DNA from: Alcaligenes aquatilis
GTDB taxonomy: Bacteria > Pseudomonadota > Gammaproteobacteria > Burkholderiales > Burkholderiaceae_B
Direction: 5' to 3'
DNA: 64,000 nucleotides
Assembly: GCF_003076515.1 (NCBI RefSeq)
Contig: NZ_CP022390.1
Location: forward strand, 3,232,572-3,296,571
The translations under genes and the position numbers were made by a program. The notes beneath the pieces were generated by a model that was not told the DNA's origin, made no database searches, and worked only from the letters and a program-made list of their open reading frames with translations. Positions 1 to 8,430 of this stretch are shown one piece after another. The number at the start of each line of letters is the position of its first letter. Positions within the stretch are counted from its first letter, which is position 1.

Positions 1-353
1 ATGGGTAGTAGCCCGATTTCAATAGCGCGGATGATGCGCGTGCCTTCATGGCGTTTCCAGATGGTCGCCAAGTAGTAGATCAGTAAGGCCGATGGTAGAA
101 AAATGGCTACGGATGCGGCCAGGGCACCGGCCCAGCCTGCTGCCTTCCAACCCACCAGAGTCACAAGCAAGGATTTCGGGCCGGGTGTCAGGCGCGACAG
201 GGCGAACAGGTCCAGAAACTCCTGATTGTTGAGCCAGCCATGGATTTCTACCGATTGCCGGTGAATTTCCGGGATGATGCTCTGCCCGCCGCCTATAGTC
301 AGAAAAGACAGAGGCGCGAACACGCGCATGAGCTGGAACAGGACCGTGATCAT
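1..353 (-). CDS. Chromate transporter, CHR half-protein (partial, runs off window)
   Basis: Inner-membrane protein of the CHR family, which exports chromate or related oxyanions. The minus-strand frame opens with ATG at 353 and stays open to base 1, giving about 117 residues; the rest lies outside the window. Near residues 18-25 it has the glycine-rich CHR signature (TIGGGQSIIPE), then an LTPGPKSLL motif and an alanine-rich hydrophobic segment. Its ATG overlaps the TGA of the upstream CHR gene (ATGA), so the two are translationally coupled. This is the usual arrangement for short-chain CHR pairs, in which two single-domain proteins replace one long ChrA. The substrate cannot be read from the sequence; many CHR proteins are not proven chromate pumps. 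Confidence 0.85.
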   Translation of the reverse strand, partial: MITVLFQLMRVFAPLSFLTIGGGQSIIPEIHRQSVEIHGWLNNQEFLDLFALSRLTPGPKSLLVTLVGWKAAGWAGALAASVAIFLPSALLIYYLATIWKRHEGTRIIRAIEIGLLP

Positions 354-925
354 GATTGTGCTGCCGATGAATCCCCAAGCTGTAGCCAGGCGTACCAGAC
401 GGACAGCGGCGCACAGATCAGAATAACGGGGATCAGGCTCCATTCCATGACGAAAATGCCGAGAAAAACCGCCAACATGATCGCAATTGGCACAATTCCG
501 GTAGCTGCGCTGCGCGCCGAGCGTACGCCCATTTCAAGCGACAGACCGATGGCGGCTGCGGCAATCCCGGCCATGGCCTGAGGCACCAGGGTAGAGCCTG
601 TCAGTTGTTCTAGACCAATCAGCATGAAAATGGCCAGGAGCAGCGGGGGAAGCACCATGCCCAGCGTGGCAAGCAAAGCTCCAGGTCCGGCCAGCAGACG
701 GTAACCAATCCAGATAGAGAGATTCACCACATTGATGCCGGGTAGTGCCTGGGATAGGGCCAGACCGCTCAGAAAGTCTGCCTGGTTCATCAGGCGTCGC
801 TGGACGACAAACTCGCGCATTAGCCAGCCACTCAAGCCCCCGCCAAAGCTGGTCAGGCCAATTCGGGCAAAGATCAGAAACAGAGCGCTTAAGGATAAAG
901 GGGGAGCTTCTTGAGACCGGGTCAT
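350..925 (-). CDS. Chromate transporter, CHR half-protein
   Basis: First gene of a two-gene CHR pair; the product should form a membrane heterodimer with the protein encoded just downstream. It is about 191 residues with several hydrophobic segments. The CHR motif RIGLTSFGGGLSGWL lies near the N-terminus and an LSQALPGINVVNLS motif follows. The frame is open upstream to 1099, but family alignment places the N-terminus just before SLSALFLIF, so the ATG at 925 was chosen. No good Shine-Dalgarno is visible, and an ATG at 973 is possible. It overlaps the next gene by four bases. Confidence 0.8.
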   Translation of the reverse strand: MTRSQEAPPLSLSALFLIFARIGLTSFGGGLSGWLMREFVVQRRLMNQADFLSGLALSQALPGINVVNLSIWIGYRLLAGPGALLATLGMVLPPLLLAIFMLIGLEQLTGSTLVPQAMAGIAAAAIGLSLEMGVRSARSAATGIVPIAIMLAVFLGIFVMEWSLIPVILICAPLSVWYAWLQLGDSSAAQS

Positions 926-1329
926 AGGGCAATGAAGGCGGATAGGGCTCGTCAAAAGTGGAAGTTTGAGCATTCTGGCATACAAATTAAGCCGTTTTTG
1001 CCCTCTTGTGGGCTCGGGTAGGGGGCTGATCCTCCTTGCCAAAGGTGCTGCGGTGCCTTTATCAGTAAGAGCATGGCTGCTGGGCAGGGATGGCTCCAAG
1101 CTCTTGCCATCCCCAAGTGTTCCTTATTTGTTTGAAATATTTAAAGAAAAAAATTAATTAAAGTAAATCAAAAAATTAAATAAAAATGAATTGAAATAAA
1201 TAAGAAAAGAATTAAATAAACAACTTGAAACCATGTGTGGTGCCAGCTTGGTAGGGTATGAAGCAATTGCTGGTAATGAAGGGGGAAATAGGCTTTTTAT
1301 GGGTTCAATCTATTGAAATAAAAGACATT

Positions 1330-1343
1330 GAAACGACCGTTTG
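1330..1343. promoter_or_regulatory. Candidate fatty-acid-responsive TetR operator (PsrA-like)
   Basis: GAAAC-GACC-GTTTG is an inverted repeat with a four-base spacer. It fits the form G/CAAAC-N(2-4)-GTTTG/C described for the Pseudomonas TetR regulator PsrA. It lies about 230 bases upstream of a beta-oxidation operon, where such a repressor would be expected. No regulator gene is nearby, so the acting protein is unknown. Confidence 0.4.
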
Positions 1344-1400
1344 AATTTTATGCAAAGAAATCTAAGTGAATGGACAGGCCGGCCAGGATCAGAACATGGA

Positions 1401-1417
1401 CCGTTTTATGAAAACGG
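1401..1417. promoter_or_regulatory. Perfect inverted repeat upstream of the beta-oxidation operon
   Basis: CCGTTTT-ATG-AAAACGG is a 7-bp perfect repeat with a three-base centre, 154 bases before the ATG at 1571. The core (GTTTT/AAAAC) is the reverse arrangement of the site at 1330. It could be a second operator or a small hairpin; there is no T-run after it, so it is not a standard terminator. Confidence 0.3.
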
Positions 1418-1570
1418 ATTTGATCTATGCTCATCTTTGATTGAAAATAAAAAAGACTTTATGGTCTTAAAGCCGGTTGTGCGTGTACGATTATTCGATT
1501 GCCGCGCATCGTAGAGCGTCCGTTTGGGGCCTTATGCTGCGTGGGGTTTCAGTTTCCTGGAGACAAACCT

Positions 1571-4003
1571 ATGACATCTAGTTCAGCCAGTGCAGTGACG
1601 GGCAGTGCCCGTACCTTGCGTCGGGTCGCCGTGTGCGGTGCCGGCGTCATGGGCGCGCAAATTGCCGCTCATTGCGTCAATGCAGGCATACCAGTAGTTC
1701 TGTTTGATCTGCCCGCCCGCGAGGGTCCAAAAAATGGCATTGCCATTCGTGCCATTGCCAATCTGCGCAAAATGAATCCCGCTCCTTTAGGTACGCCAGA
1801 CTTGGCCGACCTGATCGAACCCGCCAACTACGAAGACAATCTGGATCGTCTGGCCGATTGCGATCTGGTGATCGAAGCCATTGCCGAGCGTCTGGACTGG
1901 AAGCAGGATTTGTATCGCAAGATCGGGCCAGCACTGAACCCTAATGCCATCATTGCCAGCAACACGTCCGGTTTGTCCATCACGTCCTTGGCGGACGTTC
2001 TGCCTGAAGCGCTGCGCCCACGTTTTTGCGGCGTGCACTTTTTCAACCCACCGCGCTACATGAGCCTGGTGGAGCTGATCCCCACGAAATACACCCAGCC
2101 CGAGCTGCTGGATGTTCTGGAAACTTTCCTGGTATCGCAGTTGGGCAAGGGCGTGGTTCGCGCAAAAGACACCCCCAACTTTATCGGTAACCGTATTGGT
2201 GTTTTTGGCATTCTGTCCGTGTTCGAGCAGGCTCGCCGTTTCTCCCTGACCTACGAGCAGGTTGATGAATTGACGGGCACACGCCTGGGCCGCGCCAAAT
2301 CGGGTACTTACCGTACCGCCGACGTCGTTGGTCTGGATACGCTGGCACACGTGATCCGCACCATGCAGGATCAACTGCCCGATGACAGCTTCAAAGCACA
2401 CTTTGGCCTGCCGCCAGAAGTGCAGGGCCTGATTGATGCGGGCGCCTTGGGTCAAAAGACCGGCGCCGGTTTCTTCCGCAAGAAGGGTCGCGAGATTCAG
2501 CGTTTCGATGCCCAGCAGCGTGATTACGTGGCCGCTGACCAGAAAATTGATCCCGATGTGGCCGCCATTTTGGCCGTACGTGACCCGGCTGAGCGCCTGC
2601 GTCAGCTGCGCGAGTCCGACAAGCCTCAGGCTCAATTCGTGTGGGCGGTGCTGCGTGATACCTTCCACTACAGCGCCATTCATCTGCAAGACATTGCCGA
2701 CAACGCACGTCAGCTGGATCTGGCCTTGAAATGGGGCTTTGGCCACAAGCAAGGCCCGTTCGAGATCTGGCAGGCTGCCGGATGGTGTCAGGTGGCCGAG
2801 TGGATCAACCAGGACATTCAAGAGGGCAAGACGCTGAGCAGCCAGGCGCTGCCAGACTGGGCGACTCGTGGTCCTGTGTGGGAAGCGCAAGGTGTACACA
2901 CCGCCGCTGGCTCCTGGAATCCTTCGCAAAGCCGTTTTGAAGGCCGTAGTCATCTGCCTGTTTACCAGCGTCATATTGGCACACCTTTGCTGGTTGGCGA
3001 GGTCGAATCTCTGGAAACCACCACCGTTTTTGAAGATGAGTCGGTGCGTTGCTGGACACTGCCCGCGCCGCACCCACAAGATGTGCTGATCGTGTCCTTC
3101 AAGACCAAGATGCACACGCTAAGCCCCGGTGTGGTCAATGGCATGTTCAAGGCCATTGAATTGGCCGAAGCTTCGTATCAGGCGCTGGTGGTGGCCCAGG
3201 AGGGTGATCCATTCTCCGCAGGCGCGGACCTGAAAGCCATTTTGCCTGTGTTCGAGAAAGAAGGTGTGGCCGGCGTTGAGCCTGTGGAACGTGCCATGCA
3301 GGACATGGTTTTGCGTATCCGTTACGCCCAAGTGCCGGTGGTGGCTGCTGTGGCCGGTCTGGCACTGGGTGGCGGTTGCGAACTGGCTGTGCATTGCGCG
3401 CACCGCGTCGCTCACTTCGAGTCCTACATTGGTCTGGTTGAAGTGGGTGTGGGTCTGGTTCCAGGCGCAGGTGGTCTGGCTTACTCGGCTCGTCGCTCTG
3501 CTGAACTGCAAGCCATGGGTGCACCCGATGCCCCGCTGCTGGCCTACCTGAAGCGTTTTGCTCTGGCTATCGCCAGCGCCCAGGTGTCGCGCTCCGCTCT
3601 GGACGCCCGTCAGCTTGGTTTCCTGAAAGAGTCTGACACCATCGTCATGAACCGCCAGGAACTGGTTTACGTGGCCGTACGTCAGGCACAGGCTCTGGCC
3701 AGCGCTGGTTGGCGTGCGCCATTGCCACGTCGCTTCCCGGTTGCCGGTCGCGATGGCATCGCCACGCTGAAAGCACAGTTGGTGAACATGAAAGAAGGTG
3801 GTTTCATCTCGGAATATGACTTCCATATTGCCGAGAAAGTCGTAACCGTGATCTGCGGGGGCGATGTGGATCCCGGCTCGCTGGTGGATGAAGCCTGGAT
3901 GATGGCGCAAGAGCGGCAGGCTTTCCTGGAGCTGCTCAATTCCCCCAAGACCCAGGAACGTATCACTGGGATGTTGAGCACTGGCAAGCCAGTGCGTAAC
4001 TAG
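1571..4003 (+). CDS. Fused 3-hydroxyacyl-CoA dehydrogenase / enoyl-CoA hydratase (FadN-like order)
   Basis: Cytoplasmic multifunctional enzyme of fatty-acid beta-oxidation: hydrates trans-2-enoyl-CoA and oxidises the L-3-hydroxyacyl-CoA with NAD. The 810-residue protein has the dehydrogenase first (NAD-binding VAVCGAGVMGAQIA near residues 20-33, then SNTSGLSI and HFFNPPRYM). The hydratase/isomerase fold is at the C-terminus (oxyanion-hole motifs FSAGADLK and GLALGGGCELA). This order is that of FadN rather than of E. coli FadB, where the hydratase is N-terminal. The frame is open to 1499, but ATG 1571 has GGAGA seven bases upstream and begins just before the Rossmann fold. The thiolase gene follows after 19 bases. 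Confidence 0.93.
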   Translation: MTSSSASAVTGSARTLRRVAVCGAGVMGAQIAAHCVNAGIPVVLFDLPAREGPKNGIAIRAIANLRKMNPAPLGTPDLADLIEPANYEDNLDRLADCDLVIEAIAERLDWKQDLYRKIGPALNPNAIIASNTSGLSITSLADVLPEALRPRFCGVHFFNPPRYMSLVELIPTKYTQPELLDVLETFLVSQLGKGVVRAKDTPNFIGNRIGVFGILSVFEQARRFSLTYEQVDELTGTRLGRAKSGTYRTADVVGLDTLAHVIRTMQDQLPDDSFKAHFGLPPEVQGLIDAGALGQKTGAGFFRKKGREIQRFDAQQRDYVAADQKIDPDVAAILAVRDPAERLRQLRESDKPQAQFVWAVLRDTFHYSAIHLQDIADNARQLDLALKWGFGHKQGPFEIWQAAGWCQVAEWINQDIQEGKTLSSQALPDWATRGPVWEAQGVHTAAGSWNPSQSRFEGRSHLPVYQRHIGTPLLVGEVESLETTTVFEDESVRCWTLPAPHPQDVLIVSFKTKMHTLSPGVVNGMFKAIELAEASYQALVVAQEGDPFSAGADLKAILPVFEKEGVAGVEPVERAMQDMVLRIRYAQVPVVAAVAGLALGGGCELAVHCAHRVAHFESYIGLVEVGVGLVPGAGGLAYSARRSAELQAMGAPDAPLLAYLKRFALAIASAQVSRSALDARQLGFLKESDTIVMNRQELVYVAVRQAQALASAGWRAPLPRRFPVAGRDGIATLKAQLVNMKEGGFISEYDFHIAEKVVTVICGGDVDPGSLVDEAWMMAQERQAFLELLNSPKTQERITGMLSTGKPVRN

Positions 4004-4022
4004 AGCGGATCAAGGAGTAGAC

Positions 4023-5216
4023 ATGACTGTACAACAAGCTTATATCGTCGCTGCCAAGCGGACGCCCATCGGAAAAGCGCCTCGTGGTGTGTTTTCGTCC
4101 TACCGCCCTGACGAGTTGCTGGCTGAGGCCATTCGCGGCATGCTGGCCGATGTTCCCAAACTGGACCCTGCAGCTATTGAAGAGGTGGTAGCCGGTTGCG
4201 CTCTGCCAGAAGGCCCGCAAGGCTTTAACGTTGCGCGTATTTCTGCCCTGCTGGCAGGCCTGCCGCACACCGTGGCCGGGATGACCGTCAACCGATTCTG
4301 CGCCTCGGGCTTGAGCGCCATTGCGATTGCTGCCGACCGTATCCGTACGGGCCAGGCGGACATCATCGTGGCGTCGGGTGTGGAGTCCATGAGCCAGGTG
4401 CCGGTGATGGGTGTAAACACCTCGTTCAGCCCCGAGATTTTTACCTCGGATGAGAACTACGGTATTGCCTACGGCATGGGTCTGACTGCCGAAGAAGTGG
4501 CGCGTCAGTGGAAAGTGTCCCGTGAGGATCAGGACGCATTTGCCTTGGCGTCGCACCAGAAAGCCGTCAAGGCGTGGGAGTCCGGCGAGTTCACGGGCGA
4601 AGTTCTGCCTGTGACGGTCACACGCCGTCAGCCGAACCTGAGCACTCAGGAAATCTCCGTCAAGACCCAAGTGGTTGATCGTGACGAAGGTCCACGTCCT
4701 GATACCAGCCTGGAAGTGCTGGGCAAACTGCGTCCCGTGTTTGCTGCGCGTGGCTCGGTCACGGCTGGCAACAGCTCGCAGACCTCAGATGGGGCAGGCG
4801 CCTTGTTGGTTGTTTCCGAGCGTGCCTTGCGTGAGCACAACCTGACGCCGCTGGCCCGTTTCGTGACCTTCTCGGTCCGTGGTGTGCCGCCGCAGATTAT
4901 GGGTATCGGCCCTAAAGAAGCTGTGCCTCATGCGCTGGCCTTGGCTGGCCTGAAGCAAGACCAGATGGACTGGATCGAGCTGAACGAAGCCTTTGCTGCT
5001 CAATCTCTGGCGGTGATCCGTGATCTGGGCCTGGACCCCGAGCGCGTTAATCCGCTGGGCGGTGCTATTGCCATGGGCCACCCTCTGGGTGCAACGGGTG
5101 CCATGCGTGCCGCGACCGTGGTTCATGCCTTGCAGCGTCGTCAGTTGAAATACGGCATGCTCACCATGTGTATCGGTACTGGCATGGGAGCCGCCGGGAT
5201 TTTCGAGCGAACATAA
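4023..5216 (+). CDS. fadA: Acetyl-CoA C-acyltransferase (3-ketoacyl-CoA thiolase)
   Basis: Cleaves 3-ketoacyl-CoA with CoA to give acetyl-CoA and a chain shortened by two carbons, the last step of the beta-oxidation cycle begun by the upstream fused enzyme. The 397 residues match the thiolase length. The acyl-accepting Cys is in [11 protein letters not shown] (about residue 92), and the C-terminal motifs [15 protein letters not shown] and [10 protein letters not shown] carry the catalytic His and second Cys. A clear AAGGAG ribosome site precedes ATG 4023. Two-gene operon closed by the terminator at 5252. Confidence 0.93.
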   Translation: MTVQQAYIVAAKRTPIGKAPRGVFSSYRPDELLAEAIRGMLADVPKLDPAAIEEVVAGCALPEGPQGFNVARISALLAGLPHTVAGMTVNRFCASGLSAIAIAADRIRTGQADIIVASGVESMSQVPVMGVNTSFSPEIFTSDENYGIAYGMGLTAEEVARQWKVSREDQDAFALASHQKAVKAWESGEFTGEVLPVTVTRRQPNLSTQEISVKTQVVDRDEGPRPDTSLEVLGKLRPVFAARGSVTAGNSSQTSDGAGALLVVSERALREHNLTPLARFVTFSVRGVPPQIMGIGPKEAVPHALALAGLKQDQMDWIELNEAFAAQSLAVIRDLGLDPERVNPLGGAIAMGHPLGATGAMRAATVVHALQRRQLKYGMLTMCIGTGMGAAGIFERT

Positions 5217-5251
5217 TTTCCGATCTGCTGCTGTTTCTATCGTTGCTGGAC

Positions 5252-5277
5252 AAAGCCGCCTTCGGGCGGCTTTTTAT
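5252..5277 (+). terminator. Rho-independent terminator of the fad operon
   Basis: AAAGCCGCC-TTCG-GGCGGCTTT forms a 9-bp perfect stem closed by a UUCG tetraloop, followed by a T-run. It lies 35 bases after the thiolase stop codon. Confidence 0.9.
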
Positions 5278-5395
5278 TGGGCTGTCCCCTGTGTGAGTGG
5301 CTAATGGATTGATACTATTAAGATTGTTTTCTTAAAACCCGCTGTGTGATCGATATACTGATTCAGGACATACGCATCCCTACGGAGGTTCGACA

Positions 5396-5848
5396 TTGAA
5401 AACGCACACTGATCCCGTTAAATATGACGCCGTAGACTGGCATGTTGGGGGAGATTATCCCGCCGATCTGGGTCCGCAAGGCGGCCGTACACACATAGGT
5501 ATGTATTTGGCCTGGTTGGTGGAAAAAGACCTGTTGGCGAGTGCTTTCGTAGATCGCTACCCTAATGAGGTTCGCCAGTGCCGTGATCACATGCTCAAAG
5601 GCTCGCAACTGCTGCAAGAGTGTTGCGATGATGTGCTGGTCAGCGAGTACTTGTCCGAGCAGGGTAAGGCTTTCAGTGATTTTTATTACGACGAGCTGTT
5701 TCTGGACGATTACGTGGATACGCTGGACGACGCGGCCTTGCCATCGATTTATCACGTGCCCGACGATTGGAACAGCTATGAAACCTTGCGCCTGGTGCTG
5801 GAGCAACGTTACCAGCATTGGCGGCAGGAGCAGGGGCTGGACGGCTAG
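5396..5848 (+). CDS. Conserved hypothetical protein, DUF7832-like
   Basis: Acidic 150-residue soluble protein without signal peptide or membrane segment. The N-terminal pattern KYDAVDWHVGGDYP...GRTHIGMYLAWLV resembles proteins annotated as DUF7832, whose function is unknown; I recall the family only loosely. The start is TTG, supported by a strong GGAGGT seven bases upstream (5383-5388) and no better in-frame ATG. It stands alone after the fad terminator and converges on the DMT gene. Its weak start codon and strong ribosome site suggest modest expression. Confidence 0.7.
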   Translation: MKTHTDPVKYDAVDWHVGGDYPADLGPQGGRTHIGMYLAWLVEKDLLASAFVDRYPNEVRQCRDHMLKGSQLLQECCDDVLVSEYLSEQGKAFSDFYYDELFLDDYVDTLDDAALPSIYHVPDDWNSYETLRLVLEQRYQHWRQEQGLDG

Positions 5849-5916
5849 TCTTGCTTATCTGTTTCCATCATTGCGGCCCACATGTAGAGCTGGGTGCGCA
5901 AGGCGGCGTAGCTGAC

Positions 5917-6792
5917 CTACGCTGCCTTGCGTTTGCCGATCAGTCCTGTGGCCAGCAAGGTGCCAAATAGTACGGTGCTCATGCCGATCAGCATCTGCGC
6001 GGTCAGCGCTTCGTCCAAGAGCAAGGCACCCCACAGCACCCCAAACGGCGGCACCAGAAAGGTCACCGTAATGGTTTTGGAGGGGCCGACATTGGACAGC
6101 AGGCGGTAAAAAATCAGGTAGGCGACCGCTGTACACAGCAAGGATAAGGACAGCGCAGCGCCCCAGGCATGCAGACCCGGAAACTGTGCGGGCCACCAGT
6201 AAATAGCCGCTGGCAACAGCACCAATGTTGCGCTGACCATGCTGCCTGCGGCGACGGCCTGTGGCTGTACACCACGCAGGTAGCGGGCGGTAAAGTTGGC
6301 GGCAATACCGTAGAACACGGTAGCCAGCAAAGAAGCCAGTACGGCCCAGCCCTCGGCGCCTTTATTGAAGCTAAGTTTGTCGTACACCAGAATCAGAATT
6401 CCCAGAAAACCCAGACAAAGCCCCAAAATGCGGCTGGGTGTCAGGCGCTCTTTCAGCCAGACTCGGGCGACAAGCGCACCAAACAAGGGAGCCATGGCGT
6501 TCAAGACGGCCAGCAGCCCCGATTCCAGCCGCAAGGCGGCAAAGGCATATAAGGAAAAGGGGACGGCGGCATTCAGAATACCCAGTGCAAAGATGGGTTT
6601 CCAGTTCGCCAGAAAGGAGGGTAAACGTCCGGTGACGGTGATGTAGCTCATCAAGGCCAAGGCGCTGAAACCGACACGCACGGCGGTCAGCGGGAAGGGA
6701 CCAAAGTCGGGGACAGCTTGCAGCGTAAATAAAAACGAACCGCCCCAGATGGCGGCCAGCAGGAATAAATCGCGTAAGTCTTTTGGGGACAT
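5917..6792 (-). CDS. EamA/DMT-family transporter
   Basis: Inner-membrane drug/metabolite transporter of 291 residues with about ten hydrophobic segments and two EamA repeats. The N-terminal repeat has LFLLAAIWGGSFLF and a later LNAAVPFSLYAFAALRL segment. The C-terminal repeat has FYRLLSNVGPSKTITVTFLVP and LFGTLLATGLIGKRKA. Such proteins export amino acids or other small metabolites, or act as permeases; the substrate is not readable. It lies downstream of the MocR regulator on the same strand with a 123-base gap, so it could be cotranscribed. ATG at 6792 was taken although no good ribosome site is seen. Confidence 0.85.
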   Translation of the reverse strand: MSPKDLRDLFLLAAIWGGSFLFTLQAVPDFGPFPLTAVRVGFSALALMSYITVTGRLPSFLANWKPIFALGILNAAVPFSLYAFAALRLESGLLAVLNAMAPLFGALVARVWLKERLTPSRILGLCLGFLGILILVYDKLSFNKGAEGWAVLASLLATVFYGIAANFTARYLRGVQPQAVAAGSMVSATLVLLPAAIYWWPAQFPGLHAWGAALSLSLLCTAVAYLIFYRLLSNVGPSKTITVTFLVPPFGVLWGALLLDEALTAQMLIGMSTVLFGTLLATGLIGKRKAA

Positions 6793-6915
6793 GAGAATGG
6801 GGGGCGGTGGTGGCGGTCCACATGGGCCGCATAACAGGGCAGATTGTAATCCCCTGGCCGCGACCGGGACACTGATATGGGTGTGGCGGCAGGAGGCCTG
6901 AAACCTCTGGGCGCT

Positions 6916-8307
6916 TTAGGCAGACAGCTCTTTGTCCAGTGCGCGTTTCAGTACGCTAAAGACGCGTTTGTCCGTGCATTGTGCGGCGTTGAAACGCAGG
7001 AACTGCTTGGCATCAGGAGCTTGGCTAAACACAGGGCCTGGGGCCAGTACCACTCCCTGCGGCAGGCACGCACGGGCCAGACTCAAGGCGTCATGTCCAG
7101 CGGGCAGCCGTGACCATAGAAACATGCCCTCGCGGGGGTGCAGCCAGGGTGTCAGGCCGAGCCGCTCCAGCTGGGTCAGGCTGTGATCCATTGCTTTGGA
7201 GAGCCGGTATCGAACGCGTTCCAGATGCTTGCGATAGCCGCTGTCGCTAAGTGCGCTATTCAAAATCTGAGCGGATAGGCGGTTGCTGCTAAAGCTGGTT
7301 GCGGTGCGCAAATCCACCAAGCTTTCGATCCAGGCAGTCTGGGCCGCAATGTATCCGCAACGCAGCGAGGCCGATAGTGTTTTGGAGAAACTGCCTATTT
7401 GCACCACGCGGGACAGGCCATCCAGTGCAGCTAGCCGGGTTGCGGGGCGGGTTTCCAGATCTCCGAAAATATCGTCTTCAATAATATAGAGGTCAGCACG
7501 TTGCGCCATGGCCAGTACGCTATGCGCCGTCATGGCCGACAGGCGTGCGCCGGTTGGGTTGTGTATGCCGGAGTTGGTGATGTAGAGGCGGGGTTTGTGC
7601 TCTTGCAATGCCGCCTCAAAAGCCGCCAGATCGGGGCCTTGATGCGTGTAGGGCACACCGACGACCTTGGCTCGGTGCGCTCGCAATAAGGCGTGGAAAT
7701 TGAAGTAGCACGGGTCATCGACCAAGACGGTATCGCCAGGCTCCAGGAAAAAGCGACAGAGCAGATCAATGGCCTGTGTGCCCGAGTCGGTCAGCATGAT
7801 TTGATGAGGCGCCGCATCAATTTCGGACAGCACCAGACGGCGGGCCAGTCGTTGACGCAACGCCTCCAGACCGAGTGGCGAACCGTAGTCCGTTAAGTCT
7901 GAGCTGTGGCTACGCGCTGCCTTGCGCAGGCCCCGACGCACTCCCTGGTCGTACATCCAGTCCGAGGGTAACCAGCCACAGCCCGGCATTAATACATCTG
8001 CATTTGCTTCCAAGGATTGGCGCGAGATCCATAACGGGTCAATATCCCGCTCCAAAGCCGGATCCAGGGCGGCCAAGTTCAGCGGGGCCAACGGAGCCGT
8101 CACGTAAAAGCCGGACCCTGCACGAGCTTGGATCAGGCCTTCAGCCGCCAACCTGTCATAGGCTTCCACAATGGTGGACACGGAAACCCCCGCTGCCTGG
8201 GCTTGGGCACGTATCGAAGGCAGGCGGGTGCCGGGTGGATATGTCCGTGCCGCGATGTGTTCACGCACGGATTGCATGATGTGGTCTATACGGGTAACGG
8301 CAGACAT
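6916..8307 (-). CDS. MocR-type transcriptional regulator (GntR HTH + aminotransferase fold)
   Basis: PLP-binding transcription factor of 463 residues. Residues 1-75 are a GntR winged helix (MSAVTRIDHIMQSVREHIA...TRLPSIRAQAQAAGVS). The rest is a class-I aminotransferase fold with the PLP lysine in QIGSFSKTLSASLRCGYIA, plus TNSGIHNPTGARLS and IIEDDIFGDL. MocR proteins sense PLP, amino acids or amine metabolites and commonly control a neighbouring transporter. Here the gene is divergent from one DMT exporter and followed by another, which points to regulation of export of an amino compound. The perfect palindrome at 8344-8369 is its likely operator. Confidence 0.9.
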   Translation of the reverse strand: MSAVTRIDHIMQSVREHIAARTYPPGTRLPSIRAQAQAAGVSVSTIVEAYDRLAAEGLIQARAGSGFYVTAPLAPLNLAALDPALERDIDPLWISRQSLEANADVLMPGCGWLPSDWMYDQGVRRGLRKAARSHSSDLTDYGSPLGLEALRQRLARRLVLSEIDAAPHQIMLTDSGTQAIDLLCRFFLEPGDTVLVDDPCYFNFHALLRAHRAKVVGVPYTHQGPDLAAFEAALQEHKPRLYITNSGIHNPTGARLSAMTAHSVLAMAQRADLYIIEDDIFGDLETRPATRLAALDGLSRVVQIGSFSKTLSASLRCGYIAAQTAWIESLVDLRTATSFSSNRLSAQILNSALSDSGYRKHLERVRYRLSKAMDHSLTQLERLGLTPWLHPREGMFLWSRLPAGHDALSLARACLPQGVVLAPGPVFSQAPDAKQFLRFNAAQCTDKRVFSVLKRALDKELSA

Positions 8308-8343
8308 GGGGCGGGCTCGGGCACGGTGTATGGGTCTAGCGGG

Positions 8344-8369
8344 CAGTACAGTTTTTTAAAACTGTACTG
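8344..8369. promoter_or_regulatory. Perfect 12-bp inverted repeat, probable MocR operator
   Basis: CAGTACAGTTTT-TT-AAAACTGTACTG is perfect over 12 bp per arm, in the divergent promoter region 8308-8430. Further half-site copies follow (GGACTGTGCC at about 8369-8378 and TGTACTGAC near 8402). Location between a MocR gene and the transporter it probably controls, plus the arrayed half-sites, support an operator. A bidirectional terminator is unlikely because both genes point away from it. Confidence 0.65.
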
Positions 8370-8430
8370 GACTGTGCCTAGGTATGCTGGCATAGCTGTG
8401 TTGTACTGACAAGCATCTTTGTCGGAGCGA

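Larger units (their letters stand above)
926..1570. other. AT-rich divergent intergenic region
   Basis: Non-coding stretch between the chromate-transporter pair (minus) and the beta-oxidation operon (plus). Bases 1130-1480 are strongly AT-rich and presumably hold both promoters. It contains a PsrA-like inverted repeat (1330-1343), a second perfect inverted repeat (1401-1417) and a small AAGAC/GTCTT hairpin near 1455-1470. No convincing gene was seen; the frame open upstream of the chromate gene lacks coding character. Confidence 0.5.

Noticed and set aside
1787..3115. 442-codon open frame on the minus strand
   Set aside because: It is antisense to the hydroxyacyl-CoA dehydrogenase gene, lacks recognisable domains and reflects codon bias of the real gene.
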